Part shown: piece by piece, positions 1-8,880 of the stretch
Position numbering within the stretch: position 1 is the stretch's first letter
Layout of the letters: each line of letters starts with the position of its first letter
Assembly (NCBI RefSeq): GCF_002860205.1
Contig: NZ_PGVB01000002.1
Location: 186,001 to 250,000 of the forward strand
Direction: 5' to 3'
Origin: Bacillus sp. T33-2
GTDB lineage: Bacteria; Bacillota; Bacilli; Bacillales; Cytobacillaceae
Length of the DNA: 64,000 nt
Notes under the pieces: generated by a model
The model's database searches: none
What the model was told of the DNA's origin: nothing
What the model saw: the letters and a program-made list of their open reading frames with translations, nothing else
Translations under genes and position numbers: made by a program

Positions 1-1411
1 CAGGCAGGGTGAATTCATAACTGATGGTTACTTCACATTTGTCACCCTTATCCATCGAGTTATTGAGCATAACTTTTAAAGTATCATTTGAAAGCTTATA
101 GTCTGCTTTCTCACCGTCTATTTCAACGGCTTTTATTTTAACCATGGAGGAACCTTTAACATTTTTAAAATTGTGTCCCTCCCTAAAGCTATTGGGGATG
201 AAATAGAATACGAGGTCATCCCATGTCTCCTTCGAGAGGTTCTTGACTTCAATCATGGAATCGGTTGTGAATGTACCGTCCTTCTTCATTTTCATATCTA
301 AATCATACTCTGCCCTGCTGTAATTTTTCACGCCTATGTCATCATTTCTGTGGGCATACACATAAGAGCCGGCCATAAGAAACGCAATGAACAGGGCGAT
401 GGCAGCAAGCGCCTCGCCTTTTGGGGGCCATAATTTCCATTGGCTTCCATAATTTTTCCGTTTCGGTTTAATTTTTGGCTCTTGTCCCGTTTTGATCCAC
501 GGGGATTTCTGATAGTTAGACTGGTAGCGGTTTTTAAGCCCGTTTGCAAGCAGACTGAAAGACACTGTTGTAAATAACAGAGCCACCAGAGGAACCACCA
601 GCATAAACTGAGACCCGTAGACAGAAACCCGGGCCTGTCCTACCAAGCCTGCAATCTCCTTAGTATTTGAAAAAAAGATCGGGGGATCGAAGGTAACTGT
701 TGCGCCTCCTATAAAGATGTTCATTAGCGCGAGCTGGCCCATGATAGTAATTACATGCACAATTTCCAATATGAACATTACGAGAAGTGATTCTTTCATT
801 TGCGGGAGTATATGCTTCCAGACGATCCTATGCCTTCCTGCTCCCAGTGCACGTGATGATTCAATGTAGAGTGCCTTGTAAATCTCAGCCGATTTCTGCC
901 TTACAGATGATACGATGCTTGGAATGCTGATCACAGATGTAATAATGATGAAATAGTTGACGAGTGTTCCCGTTGGAAGCGGGCTGTTAACGTTGAACGG
1001 ACTTAGGAAAAAATAGACAACCAGAAACAATGGAACATAGCTCCACGCGTTCTCAAAAGCAACCATCCAGCCTGGAGCCCTTTTCCAGGTTCCTATATAC
1101 AGGCCTGCAACAGTTCCAATGAACATTTTGATCAAAGTAACGGCAATAGAAATGAAAACGGTGTACTTGATGCCATTTAATATCATTGATGACAGGTCAT
1201 ATCCCCACCGGTCTGTACCCAAAGGCCATTCATCTGACTCAAACGGCTCCAGCGGGGGTGCAAGGATGGTGTGATTTACGTATCTTGCCTCAAGTGCATC
1301 ATTCAGATCGTGCGGGGCAAGGAGCGGCCCGAAAATGCACACAAAGAAAAGAATGGCCACAAAAAATACTCCTGTGTAAAGCTGGTAGTTGATTTTTAAA
1401 AGCTTATTCAT
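1..1411 (-). CDS. OppC-like ABC permease fused to an M1-peptidase-like extracellular domain (partial, 3' end outside window)
   Basis: The frame is open from an ATG at 1411 to base 1, about 470 residues, and the C-terminus lies outside the window. Residues 1-300 look like the OppC/DppC permease of a peptide ABC importer: an N-terminal membrane segment, a PLGTDRWGYDL motif near residue 63, and an EAA loop (SSRALGAGRHRIVWKHILP) near 183-203. Unlike ordinary OppC proteins it continues through a basic linker and one more membrane segment (about 333-352). It then enters a domain with the pattern of the N-terminal beta domain of M1 aminopeptidases (VKNLSKETWDDLVFYFIPN, then alternating strands). The frame is continuous across the junction, so this is not a frameshift artefact. 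The ATG lies 3 bases beyond the stop of the upstream permease frame, so the two are translationally coupled. The fusion reading is an inference; the HExxH catalytic part would lie outside the window. Confidence 0.75.
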   Translation of the reverse strand, partial: MNKLLKINYQLYTGVFFVAILFFVCIFGPLLAPHDLNDALEARYVNHTILAPPLEPFESDEWPLGTDRWGYDLSSMILNGIKYTVFISIAVTLIKMFIGTVAGLYIGTWKRAPGWMVAFENAWSYVPLFLVVYFFLSPFNVNSPLPTGTLVNYFIIITSVISIPSIVSSVRQKSAEIYKALYIESSRALGAGRHRIVWKHILPQMKESLLVMFILEIVHVITIMGQLALMNIFIGGATVTFDPPIFFSNTKEIAGLVGQARVSVYGSQFMLVVPLVALLFTTVSFSLLANGLKNRYQSNYQKSPWIKTGQEPKIKPKRKNYGSQWKLWPPKGEALAAIALFIAFLMAGSYVYAHRNDDIGVKNYSRAEYDLDMKMKKDGTFTTDSMIEVKNLSKETWDDLVFYFIPNSFREGHNFKNVKGSSMVKIKAVEIDGEKADYKLSNDTLKVMLNNSMDKGDKCEVTISYEFTLP

Positions 1412-2267
1412 AAATCAACCCCCGCTTGAATACATAGAGTAACAGTCTTACAGACAAGTAGACAATCATTGAAATCAACAGCATTGAAAACAAGCCCACA
1501 GCAATAGGCTGAATATCATTGCTTTGAAAAATGAATTTCGTGATCCCGGACACATTAAGAAGATACTCGATAATGAACAAATTTCCGATAGCAAGCGATA
1601 TGACTTTCGTAAGCTCAGCTATTATAAAAGGCTCGACATTCTTGTATATGTGCTGCAGATTGATATAATCCAGTTTCATTCCCTTAGCCACCGCGGTCCG
1701 TACAAAATCTTCACCACTGGTTTGATAGTATTTCACAGCAACAAGCTTAAATAAATAAAGAGTCGGTGCGAGCGAAAGAAGAATCATCGGAAACCAAATA
1801 TTCAATGCCCCTGCGTCAGGGCGAAGCGAAATAATCCTGACCCCTGTATATTTGTAAAATTTCACGGCAAGGATAAGCCCCAGGACAATCAAGATAAAAT
1901 CAGGAATGGCAGCCAGGACATTCAGGAAAAGACTGAATATCCTTGTGAGCCTGAACCTGCTGATAAAAATCCCAAAAATCAAGCTCAGGATAATTCCCGC
2001 ATTAACTCCGACAAGCATAATTTTAAGGCTGGTCATAAAATTGTCTGGCATATCATCTTCGATATTCCTGACCTGCTGTCCCAATTGGTATGTACCAAGG
2101 GTTCCGCTTCCCAGTGTCTTGAAAAAATCAGTATACACAGCAGTCAGCCTCTCTGGCGCCCAATCTATTGATTTTTTCTCAGAGTTCACGGAAATGGTAG
2201 CCGGCAAAGCTGCCAAAAACAATATTAAAAAAACAATGATAATGATTTGTTGCAGACTTCGTAGCAA
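1404..2267 (-). CDS. OppB/DppB-like ABC transporter permease
   Basis: Integral membrane permease of the dipeptide/oligopeptide importer type, 287 residues. It has an N-terminal membrane segment (about 6-26), a periplasm-facing stretch, then about five further hydrophobic segments from residue 80 on. A cytoplasmic EAA loop (FVRTAVAKGMKLDYINLQHI) near 186-206 would contact the ATPase. The start is TTG at 2267, preceded by a GGGGGG ribosome binding site 9 bases upstream. The ATG of the OppC-like partner lies at 1411 and overlaps this gene's end, so both permease halves are made together. No binding protein or ATPase gene is visible; they may lie beyond base 1. Substrate unknown; peptide import is the family expectation. 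Confidence 0.8.
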   Translation of the reverse strand: MLRSLQQIIIIVFLILFLAALPATISVNSEKKSIDWAPERLTAVYTDFFKTLGSGTLGTYQLGQQVRNIEDDMPDNFMTSLKIMLVGVNAGIILSLIFGIFISRFRLTRIFSLFLNVLAAIPDFILIVLGLILAVKFYKYTGVRIISLRPDAGALNIWFPMILLSLAPTLYLFKLVAVKYYQTSGEDFVRTAVAKGMKLDYINLQHIYKNVEPFIIAELTKVISLAIGNLFIIEYLLNVSGITKFIFQSNDIQPIAVGLFSMLLISMIVYLSVRLLLYVFKRGLIYE

Positions 2268-2412
2268 AACGATTTCCCCCCTTTAAACAAAAGACTTCCT
2301 ATTTTTTCTCTTATTTGGAAAGTTGAATCCTTTTGTATAAAAAAAGGTAACATATCTGAAATTAAATTGAAAGAATTTTAATTATACTTTAATAAATGCA
2401 TTGAAGTCACTC

Positions 2413-2435
2413 AAAAAAAAGCGGCCGACCGGCCG
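2413..2435 (-). terminator. Rho-independent terminator after yppG
   Basis: On the minus strand a CGGCC/GGCCG stem with a 4-base loop is followed by a run of eight T. It separates yppG from the downstream permease genes. Confidence 0.75.
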
Positions 2436-2442
2436 TGTTGCC

Positions 2443-2976
2443 TTACACTTTTAAAACCCCGCCCAGGCCTTTCACCACCGAGGAAACCTGGGACACTGCA
2501 TTCATCATTTGGCCGGCGGTATCGATCATTTTGTTTACATCCAGGCTTCCATCCGGACTTTTAAAGGAGTTCATGATGGATTGAAAGCCTGAAGGTGGCT
2601 TAGCCATAATAGCCAGTTTTGGATATGGGTTCATATTATTTACATATCCAGGTGCCTGGCTGTAATATCCATATGTTGGCTTGGGTGGTTCCAAAGGATT
2701 TTGAAAAAGCAGCTGGGAATAGTTTTGCTTTGGCTGATAATAAATATTGGGATGATTGCCCTGCCATTGCGCACTCTGGCCATGCTGCGGAAAAACCATT
2801 TGCTGCTGGTAAGGAAGAGCATTATGCCAATTGCCCTGCTGCCACTGAGGTTGAGCGGCCGGCAGCTGCCGTAACATTCCACGGCTGGGTCCATTGAAAG
2901 GAAGCGGGCCATTCACAGGTGTCACAGGCCAGGCATTCGGAATGTATTGGATTGTTTGTTTTTTTCGGCCAAACAT
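2443..2976 (-). CDS. yppG: YppG family protein
   Basis: A 177-residue protein rich in Gln, Pro, Asn and Tyr across residues 10-120, with a conserved C-terminal tail (about 125-177, FQSIMNSFKSPDGSLDVNKM onward) typical of YppG. It has no signal peptide or membrane segment. Function unknown; the low-complexity composition resembles Bacillus spore-coat-associated proteins, which is only an inference. The ATG at 2976 is preceded by GAGGGGGT. It lies divergent to yppF, as in B. subtilis. Confidence 0.75.
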   Translation of the reverse strand: MFGRKKQTIQYIPNAWPVTPVNGPLPFNGPSRGMLRQLPAAQPQWQQGNWHNALPYQQQMVFPQHGQSAQWQGNHPNIYYQPKQNYSQLLFQNPLEPPKPTYGYYSQAPGYVNNMNPYPKLAIMAKPPSGFQSIMNSFKSPDGSLDVNKMIDTAGQMMNAVSQVSSVVKGLGGVLKV

Positions 2977-3216
2977 GGATGATTACCCCCTCAAATTTTC
3001 TCAGATGCTACACGATATGCTGCTAAGCCCAGTGTTGTGATTTATCAGGAATGTATTTCCTCTTTTGTCTATTCATGAAGGTTAATGTCGGAAGTTTCAA
3101 TTTTTTAAAAACAAAAAAAATGGATTTTTCATGTTAGCATAAGTATTAAGTAAGCATGGCATATCCTCTGGCAGGAAAGCCATGGTTATTTTGAAAAAGC
3201 GGAGGAGGATTTGACC

Positions 3217-3429
3217 TTGAACGTTCACGAACTGGAAATGATGTTTTCACAAATGAGGGACTATTCACCAGAAAACGTAAATGAGCTGCTGGATTTCGCA
3301 AGAAAAAGGTATATTCAAAATGAGATATCCATCAACGATTACCGCAACCTTGTTCGTGAGCTTGAGTCCAGGGGCGCTGTTGTGCCGGAAGGTTTCCAGG
3401 AATACTCACTTGCCGATAATCCAAAGTAA
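3217..3429 (+). CDS. yppF: YppF family protein
   Basis: A small soluble acidic protein of 70 residues, mostly helical, with a MNELLDFARK-like core (here VNELLDFARKRYIQNEISI) seen in YppF. Function unknown. A TTG at 3217 was chosen because GGAGGAGGA at 3201-3209 gives a 7-base spacing; the TTG at 3211 is too close. It converges on yppE with a shared terminator. Confidence 0.7.
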   Translation: MNVHELEMMFSQMRDYSPENVNELLDFARKRYIQNEISINDYRNLVRELESRGAVVPEGFQEYSLADNPK

Positions 3430-3436
3430 CGCAAAA

Positions 3437-3456
3437 AGCACCCGATGATGGGTGCT
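3437..3456. terminator. Bidirectional terminator between yppF and yppE
   Basis: A perfect AGCACCC/GGGTGCT stem with a 6-base loop is flanked by A5 on the left and a T-rich stretch on the right, so it can act on both converging transcripts. Confidence 0.8.
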
Positions 3457-3462
3457 ATTCTT

Positions 3463-3834
3463 TTAATCCTCGCTATTTTCAAGATGCTGCAGGACGCTTT
3501 TCAGGACGTAATTAATTGATTGAACATGGTTGATAAATCGTTTGAGGCTGGTTTCCGGAAAAAATGCCTGGATTGAGACCATTTCAATATTCTCTGCCGT
3601 TGTTTCAATTTGGCGGTAATGCAAGTTTTTCGGCTGCTGTTCCCTGATCCAGACTGCAGCTGCCTGCTTCCACTGAACGTTTTTTTGTTTCACCGCATCC
3701 GCAAAAGGTTTTACCTCTGTGTAAAAATCCCCTTTTTCCCTGGTCTGCTTTACCTGTTCGAACCGGGTTGACGCAGTTTTTGTGTCTTCTATTAAATCTC
3801 GGGTCAAATTCTTTAACATAATATAATTATCCAA
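3463..3834 (-). CDS. yppE: YppE family protein (DUF1798)
   Basis: A 123-residue soluble all-helical protein that matches YppE by position and general pattern. B. subtilis YppE is known as a four-helix bundle of unknown function. A TTG at 3834 with upstream GGGAG is the likely start; the ATG at 3819 has no ribosome binding site. It ends in the terminator shared with yppF. Confidence 0.7.
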   Translation of the reverse strand: MDNYIMLKNLTRDLIEDTKTASTRFEQVKQTREKGDFYTEVKPFADAVKQKNVQWKQAAAVWIREQQPKNLHYRQIETTAENIEMVSIQAFFPETSLKRFINHVQSINYVLKSVLQHLENSED

Positions 3835-3871
3835 TGGACTTATGTCTCCCTTTCCAAAGAGAAAAATAAAT

Positions 3872-3894
3872 AGCAGCCATAACCATCAGCTGCT
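3872..3894 (-). terminator. Terminator after the yppD-position gene
   Basis: AGCAGC/GCTGCT stem with an 11-base loop, followed on the minus strand by ATTTATTTTT. Confidence 0.6.
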
Positions 3895-3922
3895 TTCAAA
3901 TGTCTTCCTATTTTAAAATAAA

Positions 3923-4183
3923 TTAATAACCCAATTCAAGCTTCATGCCTTGCTGGTGCTCAAATGCCGCAGCCACATCCCGTTGGCCAAGCCCTTCTAA
4001 TTTCTCTTCCAAATTTGAAAGCCTCCTGCTGCATTGGGCAAGCTGTGATTCCCGACTGGTAATCCAATCATTGTTAAGTTCCGATAATGAACGATGCAAA
4101 TCATTTTCCAGCTTTGCCAACTCATTAGAAATTTCCTCCAGCATAAGTAATATTTCCTCTTTTTTCAGCCCTGCATTGTTCAA
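3923..4183 (-). CDS. Small coiled-coil protein at the yppD position
   Basis: An 86-residue protein, charged and strongly heptad-like over residues 7-70 (IEEISNELAKLEND-type pattern and NLEEKLEGLG), which predicts a coiled coil. It has no membrane segment. The TTG start at 4183 has an excellent AAAGGAGG ribosome binding site. Position between yppE and yppC suggests the YppD equivalent, but I do not recognise it by sequence. Function unknown. Confidence 0.6.
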   Translation of the reverse strand: MNNAGLKKEEILLMLEEISNELAKLENDLHRSLSELNNDWITSRESQLAQCSRRLSNLEEKLEGLGQRDVAAAFEHQQGMKLELGY

Positions 4184-4452
4184 ACTCGTCTCCTCCTTTA
4201 ATTACCATGTCTAACATGCTCCCCGAGCATTTATGCGCCATTTTCGGCATGATTGGCACACTTGCAAATGATGAACTTTGCAGGCGATATGCCAGTGTTT
4301 TGCACTTTTTATAGCTCCTGCAGCTTCTGTCTCCAAATGTTATTCGACCTCCCTTTCCTGCTTCCTTCCGTGTTGACAAAACTAGAAGCAATTCGGCAAA
4401 GAAAGTAGCTACCCGCAATTAATCTGCCATTTTCGACAAGGCCCTTTTCCCG

Positions 4453-5445
4453 CTATCTTTTTTTCTTTCTGAATAAGCTATTTAACATGATCAAAGAGTG
4501 GAGCTGAATTTGCTTCTCCCTGTACCAGTCTGTCACATGAACAGGATCATGGTGCCGCACGTCAGGCTTGAACCAGGCACGGTCGATTTTGGTATTGGAA
4601 AACCAGTCTTCCTGGGAGTTGTAATTGTGGCTTATGACCGGATAGGTAAGCCTCAGGAAAGGAGTATCCCGTTTTTCCCTGTCCCTGAAATATTGTTCAT
4701 AATCGTTTCTTGACCCGGTGTGTTCGGTACGCAGCGCAAATTCCAAAAAAGCCCGGTAATGCCTGTCGTCAAACAAAATATCGGCAAGCCGTTTGCCCAG
4801 ATCGATCCGTTTATTTACCGACCTGAACCCGTTCACGCTTGCCCCGAACAATTCCCCGCTGCACGTCGGGAACAGGACAGAACTGAAATGCAGCCGATCC
4901 TGAAATGTGAATAGCGCAGTATTGAATACCTTGTCTTTGTAAAAATGATGTTTGATAACGGGCTTCTGGATAACGTTTTGTTCATTGATGATCAAAGCGG
5001 TCATCAGCCGTTTTTTGTCACGTTTCTCCCAATAATGCCTCCACTCATGCTCCATAAAGGCTGAAACATCAAGGCCAGGCAGCAAATGAAACATTTGCCT
5101 CCCTTTTTTCGTCGAATTTTGGTAGAGCAGGAGCTGGGGATACGCATCCCGGAAAATCAGCCAGTTTGCCCGCTCATAAGCAAGAAACAGCCTGTTGCGG
5201 ATCTTTGGTTCCAACAGCCTTGGAAACCACTGTCCCCTAAGGTCACACATATTCCAGCCCGCATTCCGGGAGACCATGCTTGCGAGGAAGGCCCAGACCA
5301 TATCAGGCTCTTTCAGGTAAAATTCAAAGTAGGCTTGTGTCCTTGATATATTGTCAATGTTGCTTCTGCTTGTTTCTGACCTTATGCTTTCAAGAAGTTG
5401 TTCCTCATCTGCATCATATATGTTTTGAGGACGAATATTGCCCAC
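4453..5445 (-). CDS. yppC: YppC family protein (DUF2515)
   Basis: A 330-residue soluble protein rich in aromatic and basic residues (for example FEFYLKEPDMVWAFLASMVS and GWNMCDLRGQWFPRLL). It fits the DUF2515 family by length, composition and position divergent from recU. Biochemical function is unknown. The GTG start at 5445 follows AAGGAAGACTGAG. In the 269 bases downstream (4184-4452) I see only a possible TTGGAG-17-TATAAA promoter for the next gene. Confidence 0.75.
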   Translation of the reverse strand: MGNIRPQNIYDADEEQLLESIRSETSRSNIDNISRTQAYFEFYLKEPDMVWAFLASMVSRNAGWNMCDLRGQWFPRLLEPKIRNRLFLAYERANWLIFRDAYPQLLLYQNSTKKGRQMFHLLPGLDVSAFMEHEWRHYWEKRDKKRLMTALIINEQNVIQKPVIKHHFYKDKVFNTALFTFQDRLHFSSVLFPTCSGELFGASVNGFRSVNKRIDLGKRLADILFDDRHYRAFLEFALRTEHTGSRNDYEQYFRDREKRDTPFLRLTYPVISHNYNSQEDWFSNTKIDRAWFKPDVRHHDPVHVTDWYREKQIQLHSLIMLNSLFRKKKR

Positions 5446-5560
5446 CTCAGTCTTCCTTAAATGGCGCTTTTCATTTAGGTTGGATTCAAATGGTTCTTTT
5501 TATTCAACCACACCCTGCTCAGATTTGGTATGATATAAGGTAGTTTGTGAGGTGGAGAAC

Positions 5561-6172
5561 ATGAATTTTTCTTATCCTAACGGAAAGCGCTACGTTCCTA
5601 AAGAACAGGCAGCGGCAAGAGCGGGTAAAGAAAAAAACTTGGCGTACAGCAACCGGGGTATGACTCTTGAACAGGATCTGAATGAAACAAATGAATACTA
5701 TTTGAACAGGGGCACAGCGGTCATCCACAAAAAGCCCACCCCTGTACAGATTGTGAACGTAGATTATCCAAGAAGAAGCGCGGCAGTGATTAGGGAGGCC
5801 TATTTTAAACAAGCTTCAACGACTGACTATAACGGTATTTACAGGGGGAAATACATCGACTTTGAGGCAAAGGAGACTAAATTTTCGACGTCCTTTCCCC
5901 TTAAGAACTTTCATGCCCACCAGATCTCCCATATGAAGGCAGTTTTGGACCAGGAGGGTATTTGTTTTGTAATCCTGCGCTTTTCCAGTGAAAATCAGGT
6001 TTACCTCTTGGAAGCAGAACATTTGCTTGCGTTCTGGTCCCGAATGGAAGCAGGCGGGAGAAAATCGATAACGAGGGCGGAAGTAGAGGAATTCGGCCAC
6101 ATCATTCCGCTTGGCTATCAGCCAAGGATTGACTATATTAAAGTTATAGACTATCTTTATAATCTTAGCTAA
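5561..6172 (+). CDS. recU: Holliday junction resolvase RecU
   Basis: Endonuclease that cleaves Holliday junctions in recombination and chromosome segregation in Firmicutes. The 203-residue protein carries the family signatures: [14 protein letters not shown] near residue 36, [11 protein letters not shown] near 60, and the catalytic [19 protein letters not shown] block near 90-108 with its metal-binding Asp and Glu. An ATG at 5561 (GAGGTGGAG upstream) was chosen because MNFSYPNGK aligns with the usual N-terminus. It is followed by ponA after 59 bases, the standard recU-ponA operon. Confidence 0.95.
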   Translation: MNFSYPNGKRYVPKEQAAARAGKEKNLAYSNRGMTLEQDLNETNEYYLNRGTAVIHKKPTPVQIVNVDYPRRSAAVIREAYFKQASTTDYNGIYRGKYIDFEAKETKFSTSFPLKNFHAHQISHMKAVLDQEGICFVILRFSSENQVYLLEAEHLLAFWSRMEAGGRKSITRAEVEEFGHIIPLGYQPRIDYIKVIDYLYNLS

Positions 6173-6231
6173 TTATTTTCTCCTTCAAGACACTAGAGTT
6201 ATCTTTTGCGTTACAGAAAGGAAGGATTTGC

Positions 6232-8808
6232 ATGGCTCAAAAACACCAGACAAGAGAGGAGCGCCGTAAGCAGCTTGACGCCGCCAAAAAGAAAAACAAA
6301 GGCAGCAAGAAGCCAAAGGGTACATTTAAAAAGGTGTTCCTGGCCCTGATTGTCCTCGGGATCATCGGCATGCTTACCGGAGTGGCCACTTTTGCATACA
6401 TGATAAAAGATACGCCAAAACTGAATGAATCGAAGCTAAAGGACCCGATTTCTTCAAAAATCTACGATAAAGATGGCACGCTTGTAACAGAAGTAGGCTC
6501 GGAAAACCGGGACTATGTGAACTACGAGGACATTCCGAAGCTGATGGAAAACGCAATCCTCGCAACGGAGGACGTTCGTTTCTATAAGCATAACGGGATC
6601 GATGTGATCCGCCTCGGCGGGGCCGTCGTAGCGAATATCACTGACGGATTTGGTTCCGAGGGGGCAAGCACCATCACCCAGCAGGTCGTCAAAAACTATT
6701 ATCTTGAATTTGACAAGAAGTTGAGCCGGAAAGCAAAGGAAGCATGGCTTGCATTCCAGCTGGAGCAGAAATACACGAAGCATGAAATCTTTGAGATGTA
6801 TGTGAACAAAATCTTTATGGGTGAGGACATCCATGGAATCGCGACTGCATCGGACCTTTATTTCGGCAAGCCGCTTAACGAGCTCCAGCTGCATGAAGCC
6901 GCCCTGCTCGCGGGCATGCCGCAAAGCCCGAACAACTACAATCCGTTCAACTATCCGGACAGGGCTGAAAAACGGCGGAACATAGTGCTTTCGCTTATGC
7001 ACCAGCATGGTTTCATCACAAAGGATGAAATGGAACAGGCCCAGAAGATAACAGTCGCCTCCAGCCTTGTCCCAGTAGAAGAAAGGGAACAAAAGGACAA
7101 AAAGCCTTTTGATGCATTCGTCGACAGGGTCATTGATGAAGTTGAAGAAAAGACCGATTACAATGTCCATACCGATGGGCTGCAGATTTATACGACCCTT
7201 GACCAGGATGCCCAAAAATACATGGAACATATGCTGAATACCAATGAGGTTGTGAAATTCCCTAATGAGGAGATGCAGGCCGGAATCAGCCTGCTTGATA
7301 CAAAGACGGGCGAAATCCAGGCAATTGGCGGCGGGCGGAACCAGAAGGTGCAGCGCGCGTTTAACCATGCGACCGATATCGAGCGCCAGCCTGGTTCCAC
7401 TGCCAAGCCCGTCCTTGATTACGGCCCTGCGATCGAGAATCTTCACTGGGGAACTTTTCACATGCTTGAGGATAAGCCTTATGAATATTCCAATGGGACG
7501 CCAATCAGGAACTGGAACAACAGATACAATGGTCCAATGACGATGCGAGAGGCACTGGCAAAATCAATCAACATTCCTGCCCTTCAGGCATTCCAGGCAG
7601 TGGGAGCTGACAAGGCTCGTGAATTTGCGGTCAATTTGGGGATCCCTCTGAAAGAAAACATACCGGAATCCTATTCAATTGGGGCTTTTGAAGTATCACC
7701 GATGGAAATGGCCGGTGCATATGCAGCGTTCGGGAATAACGGATTTTATACAGAACCGCACGCAGTCACAAAAATCGTGTCGATGGACAAGTCGGAAATT
7801 AAGCTTGCGCCTGAAACAGAAGTTGTCATGAAGGATTATACCGCTTTCATGGTGACTGACATGCTGAAAAGCGTTGTCAAGCCAGGTGGTACAGGCCACC
7901 AATTTGCCAATATCCCAAGTCTGCCTGTTGCGGGGAAAACGGGAACCACCAACTATACAGAGCAGCAAATCAGGGACTACGGCATACCTGACGGCGGCGT
8001 GCCAGATTCATGGTTTGTCGGCTATACGACCAGATACACAATATCAGTATGGACTGGTTACAAAAACAATCGTAAGGCCCTGGTGGGCAATGAGCAAAAG
8101 ATTTCCCAGCAGCTGTTCAAAAACCTGATGCAGCACGTGTCTAAGGGTGCCGATACCCCGGACTTCCAGATGCCGAAAAGTGTTGTAAAGGTGAAAATCG
8201 AGAAAGGCTCGATACCGGCGAAGCTGGCAAGTGAGTACACACCATCTGATCAGGTCATAACGGAATACGCGGTAAAAGGAAACCTCCCTAAAGAGGTCTC
8301 AAAGAAATTCGACAAGCTTGACAGGCCAAGTATTAATGCCAATTTTGACCTGGCTGCCAATGAAATCGCGGTCGCCTGGGATCACCCGAAAAAAGATGGA
8401 GTAACATTTGAAGTGACAGCTTCACTGAACGGGGGCGCTGACCAACCATTGCCTTCAACAGAATCAGGAATCAAGATACCAAATCCTGTCCCTGGCGGAA
8501 TGTACACGTTCAAAGTGACAGCGGTGAGAGGTGAGCAACGGAGTGAAACCGCCACAGCTACAGTACGGATTCCTGACCAAACTCTTCCTCCTGATGACGG
8601 CCTGGACGACGGGGACGGAAATGAAGAAGATGGCACAGGAAACGGCAATGGTAACGGCAATGGCGATGGTAACGGCAATGGCGATGGTAACGGCAATGGC
8701 GATGGTAACGGCAATGGCAACGGTAATGGTAATAACGGCGGCCAACCTGGCAATGGCGGCGGAGATGATGGTAATGGTGAAGGTGGCGAAGATGGAAATG
8801 ATGATTAG
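6232..8808 (+). CDS. ponA: Class A penicillin-binding protein 1A/1B
   Basis: Bifunctional peptidoglycan synthase of 858 residues. A basic cytoplasmic tail and a membrane anchor (about 35-58) are followed by a glycosyltransferase 51 domain with the catalytic Glu in ATEDVRFYKH (E113) and GASTITQQ. The transpeptidase domain has the active-site serine in STAK (S389) and KTGT (569-572). After about residue 690 comes a fibronectin-III-like region (INANFDLAANEIAVAW). It ends in a tail of about 70 residues of Gly, Asn and Asp repeats. GAAAGGAAGG precedes the ATG. It is co-transcribed with recU and ends before a strong terminator. Confidence 0.95.
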   Translation: MAQKHQTREERRKQLDAAKKKNKGSKKPKGTFKKVFLALIVLGIIGMLTGVATFAYMIKDTPKLNESKLKDPISSKIYDKDGTLVTEVGSENRDYVNYEDIPKLMENAILATEDVRFYKHNGIDVIRLGGAVVANITDGFGSEGASTITQQVVKNYYLEFDKKLSRKAKEAWLAFQLEQKYTKHEIFEMYVNKIFMGEDIHGIATASDLYFGKPLNELQLHEAALLAGMPQSPNNYNPFNYPDRAEKRRNIVLSLMHQHGFITKDEMEQAQKITVASSLVPVEEREQKDKKPFDAFVDRVIDEVEEKTDYNVHTDGLQIYTTLDQDAQKYMEHMLNTNEVVKFPNEEMQAGISLLDTKTGEIQAIGGGRNQKVQRAFNHATDIERQPGSTAKPVLDYGPAIENLHWGTFHMLEDKPYEYSNGTPIRNWNNRYNGPMTMREALAKSINIPALQAFQAVGADKAREFAVNLGIPLKENIPESYSIGAFEVSPMEMAGAYAAFGNNGFYTEPHAVTKIVSMDKSEIKLAPETEVVMKDYTAFMVTDMLKSVVKPGGTGHQFANIPSLPVAGKTGTTNYTEQQIRDYGIPDGGVPDSWFVGYTTRYTISVWTGYKNNRKALVGNEQKISQQLFKNLMQHVSKGADTPDFQMPKSVVKVKIEKGSIPAKLASEYTPSDQVITEYAVKGNLPKEVSKKFDKLDRPSINANFDLAANEIAVAWDHPKKDGVTFEVTASLNGGADQPLPSTESGIKIPNPVPGGMYTFKVTAVRGEQRSETATATVRIPDQTLPPDDGLDDGDGNEEDGTGNGNGNGNGDGNGNGDGNGNGDGNGNGNGNGNNGGQPGNGGGDDGNGEGGEDGNDD
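8637..8740 (+). repeat. 18-bp tandem repeats in the ponA tail
   Basis: The 3' end of ponA holds near-identical copies of an 18-bp unit coding for Gly-Asn-Gly-Asp/Asn-Gly-Asn. The reading frame is preserved in every copy. Confidence 0.8.
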
Positions 8809-8840
8809 CGCTAAGCTATGATTCTTGCAGCCATGACACA

Positions 8841-8880
8841 AAGTAAAAGCGTCCGGTTTCTTATCCGGACGCTTTTACTT
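8841..8880. terminator. Bidirectional terminator between ponA and ypoC
   Basis: A 16-bp perfect stem (8841-8856 with 8865-8880) with an 8-base loop and T-rich flank. The right arm contains the ypoC stop codon (8875-8877), so terminator and coding sequence overlap. Confidence 0.9.

Noticed and set aside
4125-4418. 97-codon minus-strand frame overlapping the yppD-position gene
   Set aside because: Conflicts with the gene that has a strong ribosome binding site; low-complexity product.
6454-7461. 335-codon minus-strand frame inside ponA
   Set aside because: Antisense shadow of a clear ponA; its product has no domain pattern and no ribosome binding site.
8464-8841. Minus-strand frames of Ile/Thr/Ala or Pro/Leu repeats opposite the ponA tail
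   Set aside because: They are the complement of the Gly/Asn/Asp repeats and have no independent support.
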